A stretch of DNA of 64,000 nt from NCBI RefSeq assembly GCF_000375485.1, contig NZ_AQXE01000006.1, positions 91,118-155,117 of the forward strand, read 5' to 3'. The notes under the pieces are model-generated. The model saw nothing but the letters and a program-made list of their open reading frames with translations, did no database searches and was not told the DNA's origin. A program made the translations under genes and the position numbers. The DNA comes from Desulfovibrio oxyclinae DSM 11498 (GTDB lineage: Bacteria; Desulfobacterota; Desulfovibrionia; Desulfovibrionales; Desulfovibrionaceae). Positions 16,794 through 25,070 of this stretch are shown here, piece after piece (position 1 is the stretch's first letter; every line of letters starts with the position of its first letter).

Positions 16794-18071
16794 ATGGACT
16801 CCAGAGAGAAAGCCAAACAACTGCTGACCGAATTCAAGGGCGACACTTACAGCTACGGCCTCGGCGTGTACGAGGAACTGGCGCGCCATACTGCGGAGCT
16901 GGGCAAGCGGGCCCTGTTCGTTGGACGCCTCGCCAGCCCGTGGTTCGCTCCGCTTCGCGAGCGCGCCCTCAAGGCACTGGCCGATGCGGGTGTTGAAGTG
17001 GTGGGCGAATGCCGCGGCGCATACCCCAACGCGCCGCTTGAAGATGTCTACCGCATGCACTCGCACATCATGCACAAGAAGCCCGACGTCATCGTGACCG
17101 TGGACGGCGGTTCCGGTATCGACGCCGTGAAGTCCGCCGTGGTTCTCGCGGCTCTCGGCGACGTGGAGCCGGAGATCGACCCGTTCTTCGGCATGGGCAA
17201 GGTGGCCGAGGCGCTTGAAAAGCACGGCCGCACACTGCTGCCCACGGTGTCCGTGATGCTCGCCGCAAGCTCCGCCGCACATCTGACCAAGTATTCCAAC
17301 GTCACCGACAACATCAACGGCCAGAAATATCTGGTCATCGACGAAGCGGTGACGCCCACGCGTGCGGTGTTCGACTACGAAGTGACCTCCACGCAGCCCG
17401 CAAGCCTGACGCAGGACGGCGCCTTCGACGGCATCGGCCACTGCGTGGAAGTGTATTTCGGCGCGGGGCCGGAGACAGAGGAAAAGTGCGCTGAGATCTG
17501 CGAAGCCGGCGTGGACCTCGTCATTCGCGGCCTGCTCGCGCTGACCGATAATCCCGACGACAAGGAAGCACGCATGGACCTCGGCCTCGGCACCGACCTC
17601 GGCGGTCAGGCCATCATGGTCGGCGGCACCAGCGGCCCGCACCTCAACAGCTTTTCCCTCGTGGACGTGGTCTCTCACGGCCGGGCCTGCGCCCTGATGG
17701 AGCCGTACTACACCGTGTTCTTCGCTCCGGCCATCGAGCACAAGGTGCGCCGCGTGGGTGAAATCTACCGCAAGCACGGCCTCATCACCGAAGATCTTGC
17801 TGCCCTGAGTGGTCGCGAACTGGGCGAAGCCGTTGCCAGAGGCATGCGCGAACTGAGCCTTCGGGTGGGCTTTCCTGAAAAGCTCAGCGACCTGCCTAAC
17901 ATGACCCGTGAGCACATCACGCGTTGCCTCGAAGCCGCCAAGAATCCGGCGCTCGAATCCAAGCTCAAGAACATGCCCGTGCCCCTGAACGCCGACCTCG
18001 TCGACGAGTACATGGGACCGGTGCTCGAAGCCGGTTACACCGGCGACTTCTCCGTCATCAAGAACATGTAA
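16794..18071 (+). CDS. Iron-containing alcohol dehydrogenase
   Basis: 425 residues from MDSREKAKQLL with AAGGAG 6 nt before the ATG. Group III (Fe-dependent) ADH: nucleotide-binding VDGGSGIDAVKSAV near residue 100, and metal ligands in GIGHCVEVY and VSHGRACALMEPYY. It would reduce an aldehyde or oxidise an alcohol with NAD(P); the substrate is unknown. Longer than the 380-400 residues usual for the family. Confidence 0.9.
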   Translation: MDSREKAKQLLTEFKGDTYSYGLGVYEELARHTAELGKRALFVGRLASPWFAPLRERALKALADAGVEVVGECRGAYPNAPLEDVYRMHSHIMHKKPDVIVTVDGGSGIDAVKSAVVLAALGDVEPEIDPFFGMGKVAEALEKHGRTLLPTVSVMLAASSAAHLTKYSNVTDNINGQKYLVIDEAVTPTRAVFDYEVTSTQPASLTQDGAFDGIGHCVEVYFGAGPETEEKCAEICEAGVDLVIRGLLALTDNPDDKEARMDLGLGTDLGGQAIMVGGTSGPHLNSFSLVDVVSHGRACALMEPYYTVFFAPAIEHKVRRVGEIYRKHGLITEDLAALSGRELGEAVARGMRELSLRVGFPEKLSDLPNMTREHITRCLEAAKNPALESKLKNMPVPLNADLVDEYMGPVLEAGYTGDFSVIKNM

Positions 18072-18077
18072 AATAGT

Positions 18078-18108
18078 GCCGCGGGCCTCCCTCAGGGACG
18101 CCCGCGGC
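18078..18108. terminator. Bidirectional hairpin between ADH and diguanylate cyclase genes
   Basis: 9-bp GCCGCGGGC/GCCCGCGGC stem with an inner TCCCT/AGGGA continuation, placed between the two convergent stops. T-tracts on both sides are short (ATTTCAT on plus, CTATTTTA on minus). Confidence 0.6.
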
Positions 18109-18140
18109 ATTTCATCGCAAAGCCGGAACAACCGACGCTG

Positions 18141-19892
18141 CTACTCTGCCGCCATTACCCGATTTCTGCCTTCGTGCTTGGCCTGATACATGGCTTCGTC
18201 CGCCTTCTTGATCAAATTTTCAAGTGCGAGGACACTTCTACTGCTGGCGAGACCTATACTTGCCGTATGATGGATGCTCCCACCACTCCATGGCGTCGGA
18301 CTCTCCTCCACAAGCTTTCGTAACCGTTCGCCTGCTTCCCGCCCTTGCGAAGCATCCGTCTGCGGCATGAGCACGATGAATTCCTCTCCGCCGTATCTGC
18401 CAAGAATGTCCGCATCGCGCATGGCCTCGCTCATGAGCTGGGAAAAGTGTCTGAGCACGGCATCTCCGGCATCGTGCCCGTAAGTGTCATTGACCCGCTT
18501 GAAATGGTCGAGATCGATCATGAGAACCGTCAGCGGGCTCCCGTAACGGGCGGCACGGGTGACTTCCCGTTCGGCTAGTTCGAAAAAATGCTTACGGTTG
18601 TTGAGGCCGGTCAAGCCGTCCGTGCGCGCCAGTTCAAGCAGTTGCTGACGGCTTTGAACGCGCTTGGTGATATCGCGCAGGGTTCCCACGGCGTACCAGC
18701 GGCCCCGAAGCCGAAACGACGAAACCGTGCGCTCCACGGGGAAGGTGTGGCCATGTTTGTGCCGGGCCGTGAACTCCATGATGCTGCCGATGACAGGTCC
18801 CTTGCCGGTCTTGGCAAAGATCTTCATCCCCTTGTGGGCTTGCCGCGCGTCCTCGGACAGGGCTATCAGGTCGTGCAAATTCTGCCCCAGCGCCTCATTG
18901 GAAGCCCAGCCGAATATCCGTTCAGCGGCCTGACTCCAGAAGGAGATCAATCCCTGATCATCCACCATGATCAAGGCGTCGTGCGAGGCTTCACTCATGG
19001 CTTTCATGGTGGTCTCGCTTTCGACCATGGCCTCTTCGGCCATTTTCTGGGAAGTAATATCGAGATAAATACCCACCGCTCGGGTCGGATTGCCTTCAGC
19101 GTCGTGTTCGAAAACCTTGCCCACGTCCAGAACCCACGTGGGGTCGCCATCCTTGCGAATAATCCTGTGCTCGGCCTTGAACCCGGGAGTTCTGCCTTTC
19201 AGATGTGCATCCAGAATGTCATAGACCGCATCACTGTCTTCAGGATGAATAACGGATTCCCATGAAGAAATGTGATTGATCAGCTCGTTTGGCTGATACC
19301 CGGTGATTTCGTACCAGTTGTCGCTGAAGAACGTCTCGCCAGTGACGATATTCCAGTCCCAAAGTCCGAGCTCCGCACCGTTGATGGCAAGGTCCAGCCG
19401 TTTCTTGCTTTCCTCCAGTTCCTGCTGCGATTCCAGCAAATCCGAAATGTCGGCGATCATGCCGATAAATTTGTCCGCCTTGCCGTCGCGGTCTCTCACG
19501 CACTTGACGTCGATTCTGGCGAAAAGCACCGATCCGTCCTTGCGCAGATACCGCTTGTCCATCTGGTACCCATCGCGCTCACCGGCAAGAACCGACTCGA
19601 AGAGCCGGACATCCTCTTCAAGGTCCTCCGGGTGCGTCAAGTCAGCCCATGTTTTGGTGACCATCTCATCGTGCGTGTAGCCGAGCATGTCGCAGAGCCG
19701 CTGGTTGACCATCAGCCACCCCTTTTCCAGCGATGTCAGAGTCATGCCCACAAGGCCGAGATCAAAAAACAGCCTCAGCGGTTCCTTGTCATATACGGTG
19801 TTCAACTGCGTACGCAGGGCCTCGTTTTGCTTTTCCAGCTCGCGGATTCGGGCCCGAGCCTGCTGCAACGTGGTGATGGAACTGTCTGACAT
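18141..19892 (-). CDS. Triple-PAS diguanylate cyclase
   Basis: 583 residues from MSDSSITTLQQ. An N-terminal coiled coil (~5-35) is followed by three PAS domains (~40-160, ~165-290, ~300-415) and a C-terminal GGDEF domain with active-site GGEEF and an RDAD inhibitory I-site five residues before it. It should make cyclic di-GMP under PAS control with product inhibition. No membrane helices, so it is cytoplasmic. The open frame continues 106 codons upstream into a repeat fragment, which I excluded. Confidence 0.92.
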   Translation of the reverse strand: MSDSSITTLQQARARIRELEKQNEALRTQLNTVYDKEPLRLFFDLGLVGMTLTSLEKGWLMVNQRLCDMLGYTHDEMVTKTWADLTHPEDLEEDVRLFESVLAGERDGYQMDKRYLRKDGSVLFARIDVKCVRDRDGKADKFIGMIADISDLLESQQELEESKKRLDLAINGAELGLWDWNIVTGETFFSDNWYEITGYQPNELINHISSWESVIHPEDSDAVYDILDAHLKGRTPGFKAEHRIIRKDGDPTWVLDVGKVFEHDAEGNPTRAVGIYLDITSQKMAEEAMVESETTMKAMSEASHDALIMVDDQGLISFWSQAAERIFGWASNEALGQNLHDLIALSEDARQAHKGMKIFAKTGKGPVIGSIMEFTARHKHGHTFPVERTVSSFRLRGRWYAVGTLRDITKRVQSRQQLLELARTDGLTGLNNRKHFFELAEREVTRAARYGSPLTVLMIDLDHFKRVNDTYGHDAGDAVLRHFSQLMSEAMRDADILGRYGGEEFIVLMPQTDASQGREAGERLRKLVEESPTPWSGGSIHHTASIGLASSRSVLALENLIKKADEAMYQAKHEGRNRVMAAE

Positions 19893-19990
19893 GGCATTAT
19901 TTGTAGCTATGGGGGCAGAATAGCGCAAGCGAATACAGCAAAGGGGTGAAAAGGAGCGATGCAAAGATAAAACCGGATTCAAATCTGTGG

Positions 19991-20047
19991 GCAAAAAAGC
20001 AGGTCGGCCGACAGGCCGAAACTTGTAGCTGGTGCGACAAAAGATGC
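19991..20047. repeat. Fragment of the structured intergenic repeat
   Basis: About 57 bp matching the end of units A-C: GCAAAAAAGCAGG followed by the TCGGCC/GGCCGA hairpin and the ...CTGGTGC tail. Read on the minus strand it gives a GC hairpin then CCTGCTTTTTTGC, so it may serve as terminator for the gene ending at 20078. Confidence 0.75.
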
Positions 20048-20077
20048 CTTTCCTTGATGGACTCACCGGGGAATGAT

Positions 20078-20572
20078 TTAGATGTAGACTTCGCGAATGC
20101 CGCGCTTCATGTCGGGAGATCGTCTCAGTCTGTTGTATTCCGTGGCTGCAGTATCGACGTAGCTGACGATGCTTTCGACGAGTTTTTTTCTGGGACATCT
20201 GCGCGGCCATGATTTGACGCTGCCCTTCCCTCGCGGAGTAAGCTCCATGCTCCAGGACAACCGGGTGCTGTCGCTGATGCTTTTGGCGGCCTGCTTGTCT
20301 ATCTCTATGAACATCTCCTTGAAGGTTCCGGAATGGCGACCCATGGAGCGATTGAGTTTGCCGATCTCGCTGTTCGTGAGATTCAGGTCCTTGAGGGAGA
20401 GGCCCTTGATGTTGATATTGGAGCTCAGGGTGACTTCGGTCATGGGGGTATACCCATGTCGGTAGTAGCCGAGTCCCAGTCCGGCTGCGACGGCCACGGT
20501 GAAAAGGAGCACGATTATCATTGCCTTGCGAGTCAGATTCGCGGTCTGCTTGGTTCCGCTGCTCCGTGCCAT
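20078..20572 (-). CDS. Small membrane-anchored protein of unknown function (paralog of 9154-9639)
   Basis: 164 residues from MARSSGTKQTAN; GAGG lies 7 nt upstream of this ATG, whereas the ATG 19 codons earlier has no site. One membrane helix (~17-37) precedes a ~125-residue soluble domain. Length, helix position, the MARS start and the LNRSMGRHSGTFKEMFIEID stretch parallel the protein at 9154-9639 (LRTYLGKHRDVFESVKII). Like that gene, it is divergent from an amino-acid transporter. Function unknown. Confidence 0.75.
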   Translation of the reverse strand: MARSSGTKQTANLTRKAMIIVLLFTVAVAAGLGLGYYRHGYTPMTEVTLSSNINIKGLSLKDLNLTNSEIGKLNRSMGRHSGTFKEMFIEIDKQAAKSISDSTRLSWSMELTPRGKGSVKSWPRRCPRKKLVESIVSYVDTAATEYNRLRRSPDMKRGIREVYI

Positions 20573-20867
20573 GGTGCCTCGTGGATGTTCTGCAGCAGAG
20601 GACATCTGCCTTTTTGAGTTGCGGGGCATCTCGGATTAGTAAGAAACGTTACTCCTCATGCGTGATTGACGCAAATGCTTTTGTTGTTTCGATGCACTGC
20701 TGCTGAACAATCTTCAACAAAGACCGCACGCTGTGCTTTTCGGATTCCGAAATGAGCAAGCGTTCTTTTTCGCCATTCATTACATTCTTGCAAATGTTCT
20801 TCTTTTTTTCTATCAATCACGCGCGTTCACGGCGGCGAATCTTCCAATCAGAAAAAAGGATACAATC

Positions 20868-22241
20868 ATGGCAGCTCCACATTGCGACCGGGAAGGGTTT
20901 GCAACAAAGTTGGGAGTCCTGACGGCGACGCTCGGTTCCGCGGTCGGTCTGGGCAATATCTGGAAATTTCCCTATATGACGGGCGAGCACGGCGGCGCGG
21001 CTTTCCTGCTTATCTACATTCTGGCGACCCTGCTCGTGGGGCTGCCGGTCATGATCTCGGAAATATTGCTGGGGCGTTATGCCCGCAGCAACGCCATCAG
21101 CACATGGCGCAAAGTTGCCCGCAGCAAGGCCTGGATGCTGGTCGGCGCTTCGGGCGTGGTGGCCGCGTTTGCGATCATGGCGTTCTACACGGACGTCGCG
21201 GGCTGGGTGTTCAACTATGTCATCAAAGCCTCGATGGGCGACCTGAACACCACCGATCCGGCCGTGGCCGAGGGCGTGTTCGGTGCCATGGTTTCCAACC
21301 CGTGGTCCTCGCTGGCGTTCCAGTGGGGCGTGCTGGCGCTTGTGAGCACCATCATCATCGGCGGCGTGACCAAGGGCATCGAGAAAACCACCAAGACGCT
21401 GATGCCCATCCTTTTCGTGATGCTGGTGGTGGTCTGCATCCGTTCCCTGACGTTGCCCAAGGCGGGCGAGGGGCTGGCGTTCCTGTTCTCTCCCGACTTT
21501 TCCAAGATCACCGGCGAAGCCGTCCTCATGGCGCTGGGGCTGGCCTTCTTCAAGCTTTCCATCGGCATGGGCACCATGATGACCTATGGCTCCTATTTCC
21601 GTCAGGACGCCAATGTGCCTCTGGTCGCCACGCGCGTCATGCTGGCCGACCTGACGGTCTCTCTGCTGGCGGGTATCGCCATTTTCCCGGCGGTGTTCAA
21701 CTACGGATTCGAGGCCGCTGCCGGACCGGGCCTGCTGTTCATGACCATCCCGGCCGTGTTCAGCTCCATGCCCATGGGGCAGTTGTTCATGGTGGTGTTC
21801 TTCGTGCTGACAGCCATCGCCACCATCGGCGCCATGCTGTCGCTTTTCGAGGTTCCGGTTGCCTTCTTCACGGAAACGCTTAAGGACTGCTCACGCCGAA
21901 AGGCGACCATCCTCGTGGCCATCGGCCTCGGCCTGTGTGGGGTGCCGGCAACGCTTTCCTTCGGCCCCATGGCCGACGTGAAGATTTTCGGTCTGAACTT
22001 CTTCGACTTCTACGACCAGCTCTCTTCCAACATCCTCATGCCCGCAGGCGGTCTGATGATTTGCCTGTTCGCCGGGTGGCTGTTCGGACAGGAGAAGGTC
22101 AAGGAGTGCCTGTCCAACAACAACTCCCTGCACAACGGCGCAGTCATTTCGCTGTTCCTGCTCATCGTGCGCTACGTGTCGCCGCTGCTGGTGCTGTTGG
22201 TCATGCTCAACGGTCTCGGCCTGCTGGATCTCTTCGGCTAG
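20868..22241 (+). CDS. Sodium-dependent amino-acid transporter, NSS/SNF family
   Basis: 457 residues from MAAPHCDREGFATK, with AAAAAAGGA upstream; the frame is open 45 codons further but that part is AT-rich non-family sequence. The LeuT-fold signature SAVGLGNIWKFPYMTGEHGG is in helix 1. About eleven helices, as in the MhsT subgroup. Expected to import an amino acid with Na+. Ends 27 bp before a strong terminator. Confidence 0.93.
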   Translation: MAAPHCDREGFATKLGVLTATLGSAVGLGNIWKFPYMTGEHGGAAFLLIYILATLLVGLPVMISEILLGRYARSNAISTWRKVARSKAWMLVGASGVVAAFAIMAFYTDVAGWVFNYVIKASMGDLNTTDPAVAEGVFGAMVSNPWSSLAFQWGVLALVSTIIIGGVTKGIEKTTKTLMPILFVMLVVVCIRSLTLPKAGEGLAFLFSPDFSKITGEAVLMALGLAFFKLSIGMGTMMTYGSYFRQDANVPLVATRVMLADLTVSLLAGIAIFPAVFNYGFEAAAGPGLLFMTIPAVFSSMPMGQLFMVVFFVLTAIATIGAMLSLFEVPVAFFTETLKDCSRRKATILVAIGLGLCGVPATLSFGPMADVKIFGLNFFDFYDQLSSNILMPAGGLMICLFAGWLFGQEKVKECLSNNNSLHNGAVISLFLLIVRYVSPLLVLLVMLNGLGLLDLFG

Positions 22242-22267
22242 GCGCCACCCTGCATCACAATATTGAA

Positions 22268-22305
22268 ACGGCCGCTCCCGGTTTTCCGGGGGCGGCCGTT
22301 TTTTT
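22268..22305 (+). terminator. Strong terminator after the NSS transporter
   Basis: ACGGCCGC/GCGGCCGT stem with an inner CCCGG/CCGGG hairpin, followed by seven T. It separates the convergent transporter and aminotransferase genes. Confidence 0.9.
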
Positions 22306-22324
22306 GCGCTAGTCGTATGAAGGA

Positions 22325-23455
22325 TCAGGCGAAGAAATCGCGGATGGCGGCTGCCACCTCGCGCACGTCGTCCTTTTCCATGTCGTAATACAGGGGCAGG
22401 CGCAGCAGCGTGTCGCTGACCTGATCGGTGACGTTCAGATCCCCAAAAGCTCTGCCGTAGCGTTGGCCTGCGGGCGAGGAATGCAGCGGCACGTAGTGAA
22501 AGACCGCCTTGATCTCACGTTCGGCCAGAAAGCGTATCAGCTCGGTTCGTTCTTCGAGGCTTTTGAGAATGATGAAGTAGAGGTGCCCGTTGCATTCGTG
22601 GCAGGCGTCGGCGTCGGGGGCCACTATGGCGCCGCGATCGGCGAGGTCGGCCAGCTCTTCGCTGTATACCTGAAACAGCTCCCGACGTTTGGCATCGATG
22701 GCTTCGGCGTTCTCCAACTGGGCGTGCAGGAACGCGGCGGTCAGCTCACTGGGGAGATAGGACGAGCCGATGTCCACCCACGTGTACTTGTCCACCTGCC
22801 CTCGGAAGAACTGACTGCGGTTGGTCCCCTTCTCACGGATGATCTCGGCGCGGTCGAGGAAGCGGTCGTCGTTGATGATCAGCGCACCGCCTTCACCGGA
22901 AATGACATTTTTGGTCTCGTGAAAGCTCAGGCAGCCGAAGTGGCCGATGGTCCCGAGCGGGCGGTCGCCGTCAAAGGACATGAGCGACTGCGCCGCGTCT
23001 TCGATCACGATGAGGTCGTGCCGCTCGGCGATGTCCATGATCGCCTTCATGTTGCAGGCGCGGCCGCCATAGTGCACGGGCACGATGGCCTTGGTGCGCT
23101 CGGTCACGGCCTGCTCGATGAGGCTCTCGTCGATGTTCAGAGTGTCGGGGCGAATGTCCACGAACACCGGCGTGGCCCCGCGCAGCACAAAGGCGTTTGC
23201 GGTGGTCACGAAGGTGAAAGAGGGCATGATGACCTCGTCGCCCGGGCCGACGTCCGCGAGGATGGCGGCCATTTCGAGGGCACCGGTGCAGGAGTGGGTG
23301 AGCAGCACCGATTTGCAGCCCAGCATTTTGCCGAGCAGTTCATGGCATTGCTTGGTGTACGGACCGTCACCGGCCAGATGGCCGTTCTGCACCACGGCGC
23401 AGGCGATGTTGTACAATTCCTTGCCGACGATGAACGGCTTATTGAATGGTATCAT
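22325..23455 (-). CDS. wecE: dTDP-4-amino-4,6-dideoxygalactose transaminase (WecE-like)
   Basis: 376 residues from MIPFNKPFIVGKEL, preceded by AAGAAGGT. DegT/DnrJ/EryC1-type PLP aminotransferase: EDAAQS phosphate/PLP loop near residue 160, PLP lysine in FHETKN near 187. Length and N-terminus match RffA/WecE, which makes TDP-Fuc4N precursors for surface polysaccharide. No other sugar-nucleotide gene is adjacent, so the exact sugar is uncertain. Confidence 0.85.
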   Translation of the reverse strand: MIPFNKPFIVGKELYNIACAVVQNGHLAGDGPYTKQCHELLGKMLGCKSVLLTHSCTGALEMAAILADVGPGDEVIMPSFTFVTTANAFVLRGATPVFVDIRPDTLNIDESLIEQAVTERTKAIVPVHYGGRACNMKAIMDIAERHDLIVIEDAAQSLMSFDGDRPLGTIGHFGCLSFHETKNVISGEGGALIINDDRFLDRAEIIREKGTNRSQFFRGQVDKYTWVDIGSSYLPSELTAAFLHAQLENAEAIDAKRRELFQVYSEELADLADRGAIVAPDADACHECNGHLYFIILKSLEERTELIRFLAEREIKAVFHYVPLHSSPAGQRYGRAFGDLNVTDQVSDTLLRLPLYYDMEKDDVREVAAAIRDFFA

Positions 23456-23705
23456 TGTACCTTCTTGCTGTTTTTTTGGACGGTCTCGGCCCGCAGGCCG
23501 CAGGATCGGGCCGGGCTGGAGGCGTCGCGGGTTCCTGCCGCTTATAATTGTCACGGCCTCGTGAAGTCAACCACGGTGGTCTCACAAGGAAATGACTTGT
23601 GCGCGGCCGCAAGATATTCTTGACGCAGGGCAGGATTGCGAGTGTTTTTTATCTTGTTGCTAGCGCCCCAATCGGGTGGTTGTGTGGTGTTTATTGCTTC
23701 GGCGC

Positions 23706-23842
23706 CAAAAATGTCCGCGAAACGTCTCTTTGATGGGCTGAAAAGATGCCCTGAATGGTGTTTTTGAACAAAAATGTTTATTTCTACCCCATAACGCAGG
23801 GGTCAAAACACCCATGAATCCCCTTTTGAAACAAAAATATGT
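23706..23842 (+). promoter_or_regulatory. Three helically phased CAAAAATGT-type motifs upstream of the glutamate synthase operon
   Basis: CAAAAATGT at 23706 and 23769 and CAAAAATATGT at 23832, each exactly 63 bp apart (six turns of B-DNA). The last two sit in small palindromes TTTTG-N2/3-CAAAA. The ~280-bp stretch 23640-23925 is clearly more A+T-rich than the flanking genes. The rest of the 484-bp gap shows no gene. Confidence 0.5.
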
Positions 23843-23861
23843 CAATTCGACGCTTTTTCCT

Positions 23862-23891
23862 TTGACTTTCAGGCCAAATTGCAAATATGGA
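23862..23891 (+). promoter_or_regulatory. Possible promoter of the glutamate synthase operon
   Basis: TTGACT (23862-23867), 18-nt spacer, TATGGA (23886-23891). The -10 is weak, which fits an activator-dependent promoter. It is 20 bp downstream of the last phased motif. Confidence 0.4.
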
Positions 23892-23939
23892 AACCTTTCC
23901 GACTCTGAAAAATGAACTCAAACCATGGAGAGAGTGATC

Positions 23940-25070
23940 ATGTGCCGCTTATTTGCACTCACCAGCCGTGATCCGATATCGCCCATGCTCGCCGTCGACG
24001 CTCTGAACGTCATGAAGGAGGGCCACGACGGCTCCGGCGTGGGGCTGTATCTCAACGGGCTGGGCGGCCCGTTCGAGGGGCTCGGCGACTGTCCGATCCT
24101 TTCAGGCATCTTCACCGACGAAGGGCTGCGGCGTGCCGACGAATATGTTTCCGCCAAGGGGTTCAAGGCCAAGCACAGCGTGCTGTTCACCCCCGAAAGC
24201 GAACCGCCCCCGGGAACGCCGAAACGTGGCACATACGCCTCCATCGCCTTCCAGCCCCCGGCGGATTGGAAGGATCTGCCAGAAGAAGAGCAGGGCAGGC
24301 AGCTGGTGCAGATGCGCCTGGACCTGCGCGCCGAGGGTGAAAAGACCGGCGACATGATGGCGTTTTCCTTCTGGCCGGACACCATTATGATAAAGGAAGT
24401 GGGTGATCCACTTGCCATTGGCGAATATCTCCAGCTCGGCCGCGAAGAGATTCACGCACGCCACATTCTGGCGCAGGGCAGGCAGAACACCAACTACGCC
24501 ATCAACCTGTACGCATGCCATCCGTTTTTCATAGAGGGCGTGGGCACCATGACCAACGGCGAGAACACGGCCTTCATCCCCATCCGGGAATACCTGCAAT
24601 CCCGCGGCATCACCGGCTATGAGGGGTATCAGTCCGACTCCGAAGTCTTCACCCACATCGCCCACTACACCGTGAAGCGACTCGGCTTGGACATCCGTGC
24701 CTACAAGCACATCATCACTCCCCTCAGCAACGGGGAGATGGAGAAGCACCCGGACGCCGCATTCCTGAAAGAACTCAAGCGCAGCTGCCGCAAGCTGATC
24801 ATTGACGGTCCAAACTGCGTGATCGGCTGTCTGCCGGACGGCTCCATGTTCATGACCCAGGATCGCAAGAAACTGCGCCCCGGCGTGGTCGGCGGCAAAG
24901 ACGGCATCTATGGTTTCTCCTCGGAAATATGCGGCCTCGACGCCGCCATTCCCGACCGCGACAGGACCAAGGACTTTCAACCCATGCATCTTGATACGGC
25001 GATCGTCGGCCCCGATTGCCGGGAGGTTGTCACATGCTCTCAGAACGACCCGTTACCCCCTCGACGTTAG
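23940..25070 (+). CDS. Glutamate synthase, amidotransferase subunit
   Basis: 376 residues. Start chosen at MCRLFAL because class II glutaminases need Cys directly after the initiator Met; GGAGAG is 7 nt upstream. An N-terminal-nucleophile amidotransferase domain (GLN hydrolysis site with RHILAQGRQNTNYAIN and HPFF-I downstream) supplies ammonia to the synthase subunit encoded next, with which it overlaps by 37 nt. First gene of a three-gene operon typical of the split (archaeal-type) GOGAT found in sulfate reducers. Confidence 0.9.
   Translation: MCRLFALTSRDPISPMLAVDALNVMKEGHDGSGVGLYLNGLGGPFEGLGDCPILSGIFTDEGLRRADEYVSAKGFKAKHSVLFTPESEPPPGTPKRGTYASIAFQPPADWKDLPEEEQGRQLVQMRLDLRAEGEKTGDMMAFSFWPDTIMIKEVGDPLAIGEYLQLGREEIHARHILAQGRQNTNYAINLYACHPFFIEGVGTMTNGENTAFIPIREYLQSRGITGYEGYQSDSEVFTHIAHYTVKRLGLDIRAYKHIITPLSNGEMEKHPDAAFLKELKRSCRKLIIDGPNCVIGCLPDGSMFMTQDRKKLRPGVVGGKDGIYGFSSEICGLDAAIPDRDRTKDFQPMHLDTAIVGPDCREVVTCSQNDPLPPRR

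Noticed and set aside
23660..23884. 74-codon minus-strand frame upstream of the glutamate synthase operon
   Set aside because: It lies in the A+T-rich regulatory stretch, has no ribosome-binding site and no recognisable protein pattern.
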